A stretch of 64,000 nucleotides of DNA from Sphaerosporella brunnea (taxonomy: Eukaryota; Ascomycota; Pezizomycetes; Pezizales; Pyronemataceae). The stretch lies in NCBI GenBank assembly GCA_008704415.1, contig VXIS01000011.1, positions 62,001 through 126,000 of the forward strand. The letters run 5' to 3'. Below the pieces are notes generated by a model. The model did no database searches. It was not told the DNA's origin and was given only the letters and a program-made list of their open reading frames with translations. Positions within the stretch are counted from its first letter, which is position 1; each line of letters begins with the position of its first letter. A program made the position numbers and the translations under genes. Of the stretch, positions 44,323-56,128 are shown piece after piece.

Positions 44323-45394
44323 GTTGAAGAGAGCTCGGTGTGATAGGCAGCAAGCGAAATTATGCAGGGCAGGATCGCGTAGAGAAAGTCCGGTAAAAAG
44401 CAAAGGAAGTGCAAAGAAAAAAGTTTTTGGAAGGTGGTGAGCGCCGCTGATGTAAATAGGTCAAGGAAAGAACGCGCGCTTATATACCCAGAGAACGAAA
44501 GGACGTAAGGCTCGGGTCGGCAGGGGCTATTTTGAACGTGTTGCGGGTCAACGCTTGAATGCACAAGAGAATTGGGTCGCGAGCTGCGATGTGAAGTCGG
44601 CAATAGCTTGCTGGTTTTCTCTTGTATTTTATTTTGAACGGCCAGCCCACTTGGGCTTCAGCACCTTTGCAGTGTAAGCAGCCAGCCACAGACGCTGCGA
44701 TGCAGCCCTACGCCTTGAGAACGGCTATGCAGTGCCCTCTCTACCAGTCTCGCAGGCTTGAATCTAGAACTCGGTCAGGGTTCCTGTGCACTGCGCTGAT
44801 CAATTGAATTGAGCTTGAGAGTGAGATGGAAAATCGGTGTCTCGATTGTTTTTTTTTGTTTTTTTGGGGACTTTTCTTCCTTTTTAAAAATCTGAGCGTT
44901 TCTCACGAGGAGAAGCAGCGACGCCTCCGCACGTCGAATACTCCTCGCACAACAAATCAACAGAGGCAAAGAGAGCTGTCGTGATTGATATATAAGAAAA
45001 TAAATTCAACAAAAACGGGCATTCGTTCCTTCGTGCGGACCGCACCTCGAACTCGTCCAGCAACCAGCGGCAACACCTGTAGATATAGCCAGTTCCCGTC
45101 TGACGGATGGCTGCAACTCATTGTTTCATTTTTCACTGCGTCCTGCAAAATGACGGAGGCTCGCATCAAAGATACACACAAAAAAATCCCTGTACCTGTC
45201 GGCAATGGTCACCTTCCGTTCCGCGTCTTTTCCCGACATCTTCATCGCCTCACGATCGCAGAAAAGGTGCGAATTATGTTTTACCCGATCGCCAGTCTAT
45301 GGAATGAAAAAAGCCGACCGTTTTTCACCAAGGCACCTGCCTTGTAGATAATCCGTGATAGCACCCCGCCTGCGCCACCCCCGCCGTCCCCGCG
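44323..45394. other. Intergenic region
   Basis: Upstream of the SRA/AlkB-like gene and downstream of PET191. A short frame continues in phase above the chosen start up to 44403. Beyond that no coding sequence is recognised. T run at 44850-44866. Confidence 0.4.
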
Positions 45395-45875
45395 TTACTT
45401 CTCCTCCGCACCCGCCGGTGTCGGATCCGTAAATGCCGGCTTTCCTGCATACAACTGACCGGTGCTCTTCAGCGCTTCTCCCTCTTTCGTGCCCTCGATG
45501 ACAGCAACCGGACGGTTCCCTCTGAATCGTTTGCGCATATCGACCATGCCACGTCTGCCAAAGAAAAAAAATAAACAAACATTCCGCGTCAGCTCCGAAA
45601 CCGAGCTTCCCCGGCACAGTCAACGTACTTGCACTCTCCGTAGCCCTTCTTGAGTTGCTGGCATCTCGTCGGCAGCGTGCTCAGCAACGGTTCTCGTAAA
45701 CAGTCCGCAGGCTTGTTCCGTTGAACCAGGATGCAGTCGGAGTGCTGGAGGCACGCGGCCAATGCGGCGCCTAGAGAATTGCTTGCGTTAGCATAGGAGT
45801 GCCGCCTGTGTGTGCTATGAAAGATCGAGGCGCAGGGCGAGGGGGCATACGGATGTCTTTGCAAGAGGAGGGCAT
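45395..45875 (-). CDS. PET191: Cytochrome c oxidase assembly protein PET191 (COA5)
   Basis: Three exons, 45851-45875, 45629-45770, 45395-45554, giving 108 residues as in yeast. A small twin-cysteine protein of the mitochondrial intermembrane space needed for complex IV assembly. It reads MPSSCKDIRAALAACLQHSD with the first C-x9-C, then CILVQRNKPADCLREP, CQQLKKGYGECKRGM and RKRFRGNRP, all hallmark parts of the family. The phases of both introns (after base 1 and base 2 of codons) were needed to join these motifs. The C-terminus, FTDPTPAGAEEK, is poorly conserved. There is no cleavable targeting signal, as expected for Mia40-imported proteins. Confidence 0.95.
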
Positions 45876-48636
45876 AGCGTTTGTTTGTCGGTCGTGAGTC
45901 GTCGGATGGTGTGGCGTGAACAACCTGGGGTTCGCCTCAGAGCATGTGTAACACGATTGCTGCCGGGATCCGAAGCGAGATCTACCGGCATTTTGGGATC
46001 CCGATTGGAGTGCTGGTCGTGGCTTGCGCATGTGCAGGGTTGCGCAGTTTTCCCATATTTTCTGTTCTTATTCAAATTGGAATCACCACGAAGATGGCAA
46101 TTGGGATGCGGATATGGGTGAGAGACGACCTGTTTCCCCAGAAGCTAAAAGACCCAAGGAGGCTTGTATCTCGAACAACGCGAGACACTCAATACACTGT
46201 AAATTCCAGAAACCTGAGTTTTCATGCCTCGTTCCCACGCCTCATCGCCCAAAGACTTGGCTCTCTCAAATCTCTTCGCAGATATCTTCGAATTTCGAAC
46301 CCTTCTCGATTCCACGTGCAGGGTCATCCTTCCTAGCTCGACTGAGAGGGCTGACCCCATATTCCAAAAGCCAAGATAATTTTCAACCGTATTCCAAACA
46401 AACATAGCCCCAGAGCTCCATGGCAACATAACTGTTGCCCATGAGTCGCCATCTGTGAACATCGGATCTCTTCTCCTGTCATGCAAGTTAAGTTAGACTC
46501 TCATTACATAACAGCCAAAACCCGAGATGATGAGCAGAAATCGAAATCAGATCGCTGGTAGAGTCTTTTCACCACTTGCTGGCCAGCTGGCAAAGCAATT
46601 CGAGGCTTCCAAAGAAACTAAATAACGGAAATGTGTAAGTCCTCGGAATTTTGCAGTTGTATTCCAAGATGTAGCCGCGGGGCGCTGCTCAAGTGTGATA
46701 TCGCGAACTTCGCTTTCCCTCCCTTACCCCTCAATAGCCGGTTCGACTGTCCCTCAGTTAGAATGGCTCTCCTTACAGTAGAAGGGTTGGTTTTTGTGGC
46801 AGTTATACCCTTATAGTCTTCAATTGCACCCAGTTTTAGCGTTTAGAATAGTTTTTAGAATGGGGTTTAGAATCTGTCATCTGTGTGCAGGCCTTTTTTT
46901 TGCCTTGAAAGGTGTTGGAAGTTGAGTTGGAAGTCGTGAATTGCGAGTCGTTGGGTGAAAATCTCGCTTGTGCGCCACAACATGTCAAAACCACCACAAC
47001 CACGGCTTCCTAACCACGGCTTCCTAACGTGTTAAAGGTTTGAGCTCTGAGCATGAGAAAATTGATGCAAAACTAACTTCACCGTAGGGCGGTTGTTATC
47101 CCCCGCAGTGCCGAATACACCACGCTAAAGTCTTATAATGAAGACTCCATTGGCCCATCACCCTTATTGTATATAATCTCTTTCCACATAACTAGTATGA
47201 TGTATCTAGGTATATTCGGCACTTTAACACTGCAGGGGATAGGATGATCATGAACACCTTTCGGAGGAAAGTGTAGGCGCGCCTACAACCTTTCCAGACC
47301 GGCGGCAAGGCGCGGTTATCTCGCATCCCGACCACATCCCATGCATTCCGGGGCCTTGTTTCAGACTCCAGGCTTATGCAGGTACCCGCGCAACGCCAAA
47401 AGAAAAGAACATTTCGCATTGAACATCTACAAAAGGCAAGGCAAAGAGCCTACAAGTCCTAGAAGGAGGAATGTCGAGGTGGGAGTTGAAATTTGGGCTT
47501 GCTTTTCACGCACCTTCTCTTTCCCGGTTGATGGCTCTCTTGGTTAGTTGTTGGTCAATAATGAGGCCGCCAGAGCTCGAGTGATTTTGTTTGTTAGTTT
47601 GTAATCAAGTATGCAACCGCGAACGATCATGACAGACCCACTACTCATCCCCACCCTTATCCTGTCCGCCCCTTATTGATGCTATCTCATGGGTCAACTG
47701 CGGCAACCCAAAATACCAGACGCACCTAAACAAAAGAAAAGGTATAAACAAGGTGACAAAAGGAAGAAACAGGCCCGTAACAGCGTGAAAATGCCATGGC
47801 CTCCAGGGCCGGGCCACTTCTCCTCCTCCCCCCCGAGCGACCGCCACACTCCTTGAAAAGTTGTTCCCGGCTTTGCCGTTTGCCCCCGAGAAAAAATCAG
47901 CACTCGTCTGAGTCTCTCTTACGAAGCTTGTCCTTGAGATAGGGCACCGTAATCGCATGCCCAGTGATAGAGTTGTCCCTGATCGTGCTCCGGGCCAATG
48001 GTCCTCGCAGACAGCATCTGTCCATCCTCACTCTTTGATTATATCGATGTTCTGGTGCTCTTCGCCCATATGCTTACTAGATTTCATACTGGATGGCTCT
48101 CAAGGTTTGATTTTCGGGCATGGCCTTTATGCACCTAGGTAATAGGAAGGATAGAGACTAGGTTAGTGGTTTTCTTTCTCTATATAAACGGGGTTATTTA
48201 TATATTTATATTTGCTGCCTCTGTTCCATGTGGATTGATTGCCCTGGCTTGTGAGTAATCAAGAACGCTTCGAGGCAAGTGCGATCAATGGGATTTTGGA
48301 TTAACAGGCTTTAAGGTAAAATACCTTTAAGCGCTTCATCACCAAAAAACTTCCTGTCAGCCATTTTTTGATCCAAAACTCCTGCAAGAAACGGCGGCGA
48401 GTCCACCTGGCCTGCACGGAAAGGGACCAACCCATGAATGTCCTTAGGCCCCACAAAAAGTGATATACAGTGATTCTCGGACGATACTCGCCGCGCCCAC
48501 ACCATCATTTTCCAGTCCCTTCCTTATAAGCTTGCCACACCAAACATCAACAGGAAAAAAAAATTTCCCCTTTTCGTGCCATCTTCATTTTCGTCTCCCC
48601 TCTTCGCGCCGACAAACCTCATCACCGACAAGCTTC
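45876..48636. other. Long intergenic region, no gene recognised
   Basis: 2.8 kb. Short frames (for example minus strand 46145-46486, 113 codons; 47641-47958, 105 codons; 48311-48508, 65 codons) show no domain I know and no convincing splice partners. A small inverted-repeat element lies at 47097-47241. TATATAAA occurs near 48181. The last 150 bp are a pyrimidine-rich promoter and leader for the TFIIA gene. Confidence 0.4.
47097..47241. mobile_element. Small MITE-like inverted-repeat element
   Basis: The left end TATCCCCCGCAGTGCCGAAT (47097 on) pairs with the reverse complement of 47208-47241, which reads TATCCCCTGCAG, then a 7-base insertion, then AGTGCCGAATATACC. The interior is AT-rich and non-coding. 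Size about 145 bp. Class uncertain. Confidence 0.5.
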
Positions 48637-49299
48637 ATGAACACCCTGTCCAAGCCCGTCAAGCCGCTGCCCCTCGCCATCAGCGAGCTCTATCGCGGCT
48701 CCTCGTATGTACTACCCTATCACATACGACATGCGTAAACTCTAACCAGGGTGGGGTGCGGTGCAGCATGGGCAGGACCCTGATAGATGCGGTTGACGAG
48801 TTGGTGATCGCCGGAAAGATCCCGCCTGCTCTCGCGGCCAAGGTGCTCCAGCACTTTGATGAGCAGATGGCCAAAGTCCTACGCGAGCAGGTTGGCTCCC
48901 ATGTCAACCTCAAGGTATATATATCCCCCTCCCTCCCTCCCCTCCACCTCGTAATTGGAATCTAAAAAAACAAAAAAACAGGGCACGATGAAGCGCTTCA
49001 ACAACATCAGTGACGTCTGGCTTTGGAACGTGGAGGACGCCTTGATTTCGGTAGACCGCCAGAAGCCGATGCGCGTTGACAGGCTCAAGATCGTCGCCAT
49101 GGCCAGCAAGGTCGTTGGTCGCCCTGCGTCCCCCGAGAACGACTCCGAGAAGAACCCGAGAGCCATCGACCCCTTCTTCCGTAAGCGCCGTATCAAGAAG
49201 AACGGAGTTGAGTGGAAGAAGGCGCAGAAGAAGCTAGTGAAGAAGGAGGAGCTCGAGAAGAACTCCAAGCTCGAGGCGGGGATGGAGTTGGAGTTGTGA
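48637..49299 (+). CDS. TOA2: Transcription factor TFIIA small (gamma) subunit
   Basis: Three exons, 48637-48704, 48767-48914, 48982-49299, giving 177 residues. The core matches TFIIA gamma: ISELYRGSSMGRTLIDAVDE, LVIAGKIPPALAAKVLQHFD, then the beta-barrel half (GTMKRFNNISDVWLWNVEDA, then VDRLKIVAM). With TFIIA alpha/beta it stabilises TBP on promoters in the nucleus. Two things differ from the usual 105-125 residue protein: about 14 extra residues at the N-terminus, and a basic C-terminal extension of some 60 residues rich in KKR/EK (FFRKRRIKKNGVEWKKAQKK). The extension is in frame in the last exon and ends at a clean stop, so it appears real. Confidence 0.93.
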
Positions 49300-52238
49300 G
49301 ACACGGCGGGATGGAAAAACTCAAATCAACCCAAGATGAAAATGAAAAAATGAAAATGAAAAAAAAATGAAAAACGGGTCATATGGATTTTCTGGGACTG
49401 CTGCGTTCGGCGAGGACGGATACCCGGTTACCTTGACGCTTGCACAACATACATAGAACCAAGTGTCAGCCAAAATCAACTCAATCTGTGATGTTGATTC
49501 CCCGTGACGGCCATAGCCACGTACAGAAAACACAACGACCGGTTTTTGCGTGTGTGTGTGATCGTTTTTATATTTTCCATATACAACCTAAAGATTATCT
49601 CTATTGTGTAAGGGTTTATTTGTTAACGTTTAACTTTGCAGCTTAAATGATTGTCGATTCCATCGAATGATACGGCGGGCCATCCATTGGCTTATGATTC
49701 TGGCATCTCTCGAGGACGGCTTGGGCGTCAGCGAAGATGGTATACTCCTGGTCGTTCTAGATCTCCTGGCGCTGAGCAAAGCGATGCACTGCGCGAAAAA
49801 TCGCTTACACCTCCGCGTCAAAGATCAAGGAATAGTTGTACAAGGTGGTTCACAGGTTTCTAAGAGCCCAGGACTCCTCGGCCTCAAGCACCTACGTGGC
49901 AATCACTTTGACCAATATTTTCATGCCATAACGTTGAGCAAAGGCCTGCAAAAAAATTTCAAGTGGGATATATTTTTAAAATTCGTGGAGTTAGCTTTGC
50001 CTCCTATTTTTATGGAAGGGATTCTGAGGGCCCGAACATGGCTATCTACTTTGGCTGCGTTTTTGGCGAAACTTTCCCACGAAGCCTCGTGCCTGGGTAG
50101 TTGGTGCCGCTGAGAGAATTGAAAACATTCGATGCCTGCCCGTCAGGACTAACTGAGTCCCCAAACCCCGCCAGTCCATCCGTCTCTTCCAAAGCACCCG
50201 ACCTCTGTGGTACATGATATTATTGTTTAGCACCGCAAAAAGCCAAACGCCCGATGCACGGTAGTTCTAGGTCCAACTAAGCATCGGGAGGAAACGACTT
50301 CGTGCGAAGGGCGGCGGGAAGGGAGCGGTGGCCGAGTTACCGTTGGGCGGCTGTTTCGCGGATAGTCATAGCCGCAGGCGCCTGTTCCGATGGTCACCCA
50401 CCAAGCTTGTGTCCGGGAGATTCCGGTAGCCCACAGGTGAGCGTGAAGGGTCTCGATGGCGATCTCTGACTGACCAGTGGGTTGCGCATGCATACGCACA
50501 TTCCCACGCACGGGAGAGGTCGGATCCTGCTTCTATGATACAATTTAGTTAACCCCCAACACCGTGAACCTGCCACGATAGAATGCTTCCAAAGCCTCAC
50601 CTTCGTGGGGTCTGTATTCGCGCTGGTATCGCGAGATCGAGTTCATGGAGTTGAGCCAGATAAGTACCAGTGTCGTCATTCCACGGGCAAAACTTCATCC
50701 TCCAGCCCCGCCAGCCTCTTAACAGACCATAGCTGTCGCCTACCTAGTGGGATATCTCCGCGTCTAACGATAACCCAACGTGAACTCGCCGCACGGCGCG
50801 CGGCTGCTTATGTAGATCGTGCGCCGTTCAAATGGAATGTGTTTTTTTTTTCTTCGTGTTCTGTTTGAAGTGATCTCAGTCCCCGACAAAAAAGAAAAAG
50901 AAAAAAAAGGAAGCTCTACTTCGAAGAAAGAGCGAAGGAATGAAGGAATAAAGGAAGGAAAGAAAGAAAGAAAGAAATATGGCCTCCGTTCCCATGCATA
51001 TGCCATTGTCGCTATCCACCGCCTCTGATCGAGTCAGCGTCTTGCAAGTTTGCTTGTGTGAACTTTTCTAAGCCGGAATCGCAGGTGTTTGGCCGAATCT
51101 GGATGCAAATATGATGAAAACCAAAAAAAAAATTGTGAAAAATGGGGGAAGGTGGGGGGGGGGGAATGGGAGTTGGAATGGAGAGAAAAGCCACCTGAGT
51201 TCTCTCCGACAGAGACGCGGAATCTGAGGTACCGCTCTTATTCTGTAAAGAGGTGCTCCAGAGATTTCATCGTAGAACCAGCACCGGTTGGACTCCTGCT
51301 TCTTCAAAGACAATCGTGAATGCCAGCGCCTCGACGTGAGACAGTCACTGGAGTGTTAAAGCGAAAAGCACCCACAACTTGGTCATACAGCAACACATTC
51401 AAGTAGTCCACACAGATCTCACTCGCTCTGAGGAGGTTGCGAGAAAGATGTACCGCTCAAAGGGACCCGCAGGTCTGGGGTTTGATGGACGAAAACGCAT
51501 CCGAGAGGGTGAAGCGGTAGATGAAGAGCTCCGATCTTCGGGGGTTGATGGTTGCTCGCAGGATGGCTTTGAGATCCAGAATTATGCTGCGCTCGAAGCT
51601 GATTATCTTGAAGCGGAAGATATTGGCATGGACGCTGAGAGGTTCCCCGGCTCCGGCGGCATATAAAAGCTTTCCTTCAAGTAATAAAGAACAAATTTTG
51701 CCTCCCGCAACATAGGATGTATTTTGCAACTGACAACATATTGGGCGGGTTCGGCAACAGCGACATCAATGGCGCAAGCCATCATGGCCTGTGAGGACTG
51801 GTAGTATTCGTGACGCTAGGTCCTTGTGCTTCTTCTTCTTATCTTGTAAGACGCGCGCTTTATGGTATTTCTCGCAAATCCAGATTCAAAGGGAGGTTTC
51901 TTTGCAATTTCCTCCGCGCTTGAGGTGCAGGACTTTCAAGTTTGCGATCATCGTTGCCCACTCGGCGACTTTGAGGGTTGACATATCGCTCAAAAACGAT
52001 GCTAGCGCTCAAAAAACGCATGAGTGTGCTCAGAAACGCTGAACGGTGGGATCGAGTGAGAAGCAGTGAGGCAACAATGAACAAAACCCCCAAACGATTT
52101 GACCTCTAAGCACCGTTCCCGCCATCCATCCCAACGATCCTACCTGACCGGCCCCATCGTTACGACACAAACGGTACCAATCCTCCAAACGTCACTCGCT
52201 CCTTCAGCAAAAATCCCAACGTTCGAAAACGACAAGAC
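49300..52238. other. Long intergenic region, no gene recognised
   Basis: 2.9 kb. Simple-sequence stretches: GAAAAATGAAA repeats at 49336-49375, GAAA/GGAA run at 50930-50975, G run at 51155-51163. Plus-strand frames at 49667-50113 (148 codons) and 51379-51666 (95 codons) and a minus-strand frame at 50227-50511 have no recognised domain. They are recorded as possible orphan or decayed coding sequence only. Confidence 0.35.
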
Positions 52239-52634
52239 ATGTCTAAAGCATTCGTTGACGCCAAGAAGCCTGTCCCCAAGGTCTGCACTCGGGCGTTCTA
52301 CATGAAGAAGAGGATTGTCCTCAAAGCGACCAAGACCATGTCTGAAGCGTTCGTTCGCTTCAAGAAACCTGTCCCCAAGGTCTGCACTCGGGCTTTCTAC
52401 ATGAAGAAGAGTATCGTCCTCAAGGCGACCAAGACCATGTCTGAAGCGTTCGTTCGCTTCAAGAAACCTGTCCTCAAGGTCTGCACTCGGGCTTTCTACA
52501 TGCAGAAGAGTATTGTCCTCAAGGCGACCAAGACCATGTCTGAAGCGTTCATTCGCTTCAAGAAACCTGTCCCTAAGGTCCGCACTCGGGCGTTCTACAT
52601 GAAGAAGAGGATTGTCCTCAAGGCGATGAAGATC
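52239..52634. repeat. 99-bp tandem repeat x 4 (coding)
   Basis: Units start at 52239, 52338, 52437 and 52536. Units 2 and 3 are most alike. All differences are substitutions; no indels break the frame. Confidence 0.95.
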
Positions 52635-53060
52635 AACAAGAGGAAGCATGAGGCGGCCAATCGTATCCTTGTTCCTCAGCTCGTCACCAAGACGGAAAAC
52701 GCCCTTGTTGACAACTCCATGGACGTCGACAAGAAGGATGACGACCAGAAGCTTCCTCAATCGTCTTCTTTAGGAACTACTAAGAGTCAGGAAGCCGGTA
52801 CCTCTACCATCACTACCGTCAGTTCTTTCACTTCCAGCGACAAGATTGAGAAGCCTGTCACCTCTATTCTGGGCAAGGACATTTCGAACCAGATCGCCAG
52901 GCCGTCCACTCCCTGCCCCAAGGGTCCGTCGGTCGTGGAGCCTACAACTCCGAAAGGCCGAGTTGGAGGGCAGCTGGTCTGCCCTGGAGCCCCTAGGGCC
53001 AACAAAGTGTACCAGTACACTCCGTTCCGGTACCTGACTTTCGAGGAGGAGTTGCGTTAG
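52239..53060 (+). CDS. Orphan protein with four 33-residue tandem repeats
   Basis: Single exon, 273 residues. Residues 1-132 are four copies of a basic 33-residue unit beginning MS[KE]AF[VI]...KKPV, with KVCTRAFYMKK and IVLKATKT; each unit starts with Met. The Cys is replaced by Arg in copy 4. The remainder is Ser/Thr/Lys-rich and low in structure, with SMDVDKKDDD and a C-terminal YQYTPFRYLTFEEELR block that looks ordered. No signal peptide or membrane segment. The upstream region has a normal fungal leader. The opposite strand is also open through the repeats for 206 codons, but the plus frame is longer and continues past the repeats with C-ending codons, so plus is preferred. Function unknown. 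Confidence 0.65.
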   Translation: MSKAFVDAKKPVPKVCTRAFYMKKRIVLKATKTMSEAFVRFKKPVPKVCTRAFYMKKSIVLKATKTMSEAFVRFKKPVLKVCTRAFYMQKSIVLKATKTMSEAFIRFKKPVPKVRTRAFYMKKRIVLKAMKINKRKHEAANRILVPQLVTKTENALVDNSMDVDKKDDDQKLPQSSSLGTTKSQEAGTSTITTVSSFTSSDKIEKPVTSILGKDISNQIARPSTPCPKGPSVVEPTTPKGRVGGQLVCPGAPRANKVYQYTPFRYLTFEEELR

Positions 53061-54036
53061 AGTGTGGTTGTCGACCGTACTCATGGCAAAGGAGGAATCT
53101 GGGTGCTGTTAGAGGGGATTGTCGTTGCATCCAGCAGCAGCTTCACACTCATTGTCATTTTTTCCTTGTGTGCCTCCTCACTCTCCTTGTCTTGTGTTCG
53201 CAGGCCGTCCGCAGTTTGTTCTGTTTCTGAGTTTTCTGATTTTCTGTCTTTTTTTTCCTACTGTGTGCTTTTAACTCGTTTCTGCTTTTCTTTTGTTCTG
53301 CGTCGTTTGTTCTGTCTGCACTGCACGGTGGAAGCATGAGGGGAAATTCGGCCTCAGCTTTTTTCTTTCGCAAGAAAAAACTCAAAGGCTCAATTCGAAT
53401 CGTTCTGTTCTGTCATGATTGGTTTTTTTTTTTTTGTTCTTGTGAATGTAACTCCATATACTGTATATAGATCTCTGCCCACGAGCGAGACTGTGAGAAG
53501 TCGAAAGCCCGCTCTCAAGACCAGAGCCCAAGAACCAGCCAAATTCTCTTCGCCATCATCTCACCGGAAGGGGAATACTGAATTGGGAAGAAGAGATGGA
53601 GCGCCGTGAGTTGTCGAGGTCTTGCTTGAAGAGCAAGAGAGAGATGTAAATTGTAAATACTCGTTTTGCTCTCATTATGACCTCCCTTATTTGCAATTGA
53701 CACACATACCTAGCTGCACGTTCCCGAGCTGTTTGGACCAAGCTTTCCAGGGCTTTCCTTTTGGTACCAAAAGCTGGAAGAGGGGGGTTTTTTTTTTTGG
53801 GGGGGGGGGGTGGGGGCACGGGAACTTGCATATTTATGTGCAGTTTTATAGGGCCATATGTCCATACTTTCCAGAATTACAGCAATCCGCGATGTTCCAC
53901 GGCCGCACATTAAAAATGACGGATGATTGCCCGTGTGATTGCTGCTCTTTCCTTTAAGTACCCCCTTTCCCCCTCTCTTTCCTCTGGCAAAATCCACCGC
54001 CTTTTCCTCCTCCTCCTCCTCCTCGTCAGCCTCAAA
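53061..54036. other. Intergenic region with homopolymers
   Basis: T-rich downstream of the repeat-protein gene (53200-53260), then a T13/G12 homopolymer pair at about 53790-53812 (TTTTTTTTTTTGG followed by Gs). The pyrimidine-rich run CCTCCTCCTCCTCC at 54008-54023 is the leader of the next gene. No gene recognised. Confidence 0.45.
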
Positions 54037-55155
54037 ATGCCCGCACAAAACCGACTCTCGCGCGGCTATGCCAAAGCCATAGTCCGCAACCCACTGCAGC
54101 GCCGCAAGGATCCGAAATCCACAGCTCCAAAGTCTCCCGCCAAACCGGCCACCACACCTGCAAAGCCACGAGTCCCCAGCCCTCCCAAATCAAAACCCGT
54201 AGCAGCAGCAGTGGCCACCACCACCACCACCACCACCACCGCCCCCGGAAGCCGTCAGGGTCCCATCGAGCTTTCGGGCTCGGAATACGTGCCGTCGGAC
54301 TGCTCCCAACCCAGCGAGTCGCCGCCGCTGCTCCTCAAAGACCGGAAGCCGCGCGCAACCATTCCTGTAAACCCGGAGGGGTATCTACGCGCCGTGGAGG
54401 CTGCGGTGCCGATGTCATGGTGGGTTCCTAGCGATAATGGTAGTGATTGTGGTGAGGATGAGGATGAGGATGAGGATGAAGAGACTAGGGCGGGGGCTGC
54501 TGGTGAGTTGCGGTTACGCCGGGGGGTTGCCGCTTGGTGCTGATAAGTACAAGGCTCTGTGAGAGCAGCAAGAGGTAGTACTCCAGCTCCAGCTTCTGCT
54601 CCACCAGGCACCACCGCGCTGGAAACAGACCACCGCCAGCTCCAGCTGCACCAACTCCTCTTCGACGCCTCACAGCACGAAGCGCTAGGGCGGCTAGCAC
54701 GAGCACAGTTTTCGCTCCTGCAAACGCAAGAAGCCGCAGACACCCAGCTCGCATCATGCCTCGCTCTCCAGCGCGCCAGCATGCTCCTCGTGCAAGAGCT
54801 AAAAGCCTGCATATCGATGCAGCAGGCGGCCGCCCAACGCGAGAAAGAGCTTCGTTCTGAGATCGAGGAGCTAAAATCGGAGCTGATGGTTTCCAACGCG
54901 CGCAGGAACGCGTTGGAGGCCAGAGTGGAGCGCGATAAGGACCTGAACGACAAGTTGAGGGGCGTCGTTAAGGACTGTCAGGGCTTGAACAACAAACTGG
55001 GGGAGGCGGTGGAGGGGGAGAGGCTGGCGACTGAGAGGGCCGAGCGCTATAAGGCGGATATAGACCGCTTGCTTGCACAGATTGCGGCGACGGTTCCGCC
55101 GGCGGGGAATGAGGACTCATCCTCCTCCCTGCCAATTCCTCAGGTTCAGTCATGA
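54037..55155 (+). CDS. Uncharacterised coiled-coil protein
   Basis: Two exons, 54037-54502 and 54569-55155 (66-nt intron, phase 1), giving 350 residues. The N-terminal 155 residues are basic, Pro/Ala/Lys-rich, with a Thr run (about 69-76), a PIELSGSEYVPSD segment and a GEDEDEDEDEE acidic tract. The C-terminal half is a long predicted coiled coil (DHRQLQLHQLLFDASQHEAL to AERYKADIDRLLAQI). A Met further upstream (53923) exists in frame, but Met 54037 follows the pyrimidine leader AGCCTCAAAATG and is preferred. No enzymatic domain or targeting signal is seen. Function unknown. Confidence 0.7.
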
Positions 55156-55240
55156 GATATCACTTCGTCTCCTAGTATCAAGTATCTACAGTTGAGGTTT
55201 TGGGTTTGGTTGATCCCTTCGTTCTTATACATTTGGCGAG

Positions 55241-55620
55241 TACCGTATTATCCCGGTAATAAGGCAATTTCGCCGGCGCCGAAGTATACTGACACGTTCC
55301 GTTCAGTGGGCAGGGAAGCTGTGTGAGAGGCGGTCGGAAGCGACGTGCTTGGACAGTGCTCGACCGGTGGTGGTCAGTAAAACCTTAAACAGAGCGGGGA
55401 GATGGAGACCGCGGCGACAGCCTGAGCGCTCGCTCTTCCCCGTCTCCACCTTGTCTCCAGCTTCTTCGTCGCATTGACGTCTCTTTGACTTTTCATGTTG
55501 CGTCTTCCCACTTGAGCTCGCGTCGAAACACTTCCCATCCAGCTTCACTGCCCGCTGAACGGTACGTGTCAGTATACTTCGGCGCCTGAGAAATTGCTTT
55601 ATTACCGGGATAATACGGTA
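55241..55620. mobile_element. MITE of Tc1/mariner type with about 80-bp terminal inverted repeats
   Basis: The left end TACCGTATTATCCCGGTAAT and the reverse complement of the right end are identical for the first 22 nt and about 90 percent alike over some 80 bp (55241-55320 against 55540-55620). The element is bounded by TA on both sides, the mariner target duplication. The 220-bp interior encodes nothing recognisable. Size about 380 bp. High arm similarity suggests a fairly young insertion. Confidence 0.85.
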
Positions 55621-56128
55621 GATCACGGCATGTTTCAATAGCAGTCAGTAGACGTCACACTTTTAGTAGGTATACGTACATTAGGTGCTTAAGCGGTCAG
55701 CTTAACCTAAGTATGTGTTGGATCAAGTTGCAAGTCACTCCATTTTCGATTGCGGCCGTAAGATACACCCATTTCCTCACCTTATCCCATAAGGAAAAAA
55801 AAACACTCTTTTTCCGCCGTGGAACCCCTCACCTGATCTCGGGACCCTGCATACCCAGTTGCAGAAAAGCAGCTGCACGTGCACAAGCATGCACAAACTT
55901 AAATTGCCATGTCTGCGCTGCAAGTACATACCAACAAACCCCATCACTCACAAGAAAACCTTCGAATTCCTCACATCAAGTATGTAGAACCCATCGGATC
56001 CAACCATGCATGGGCAGATGCAATCCCCAACAGCAACAGCAATCGAAAGAGGTTTCATCGCAACTGAGCAAAACGCCAAAGCAAAAGGCAACAAAAAAAA
56101 AAGCACGTCCCCCCACCCCACCCCCAAA

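Noticed and set aside
52140..52760. 206-codon antisense frame through the 99-bp repeats as the true gene
   Set aside because: Shorter than the plus frame, stops shortly after the repeats, and codon third positions favour the plus strand. Kept as a question in the findings.
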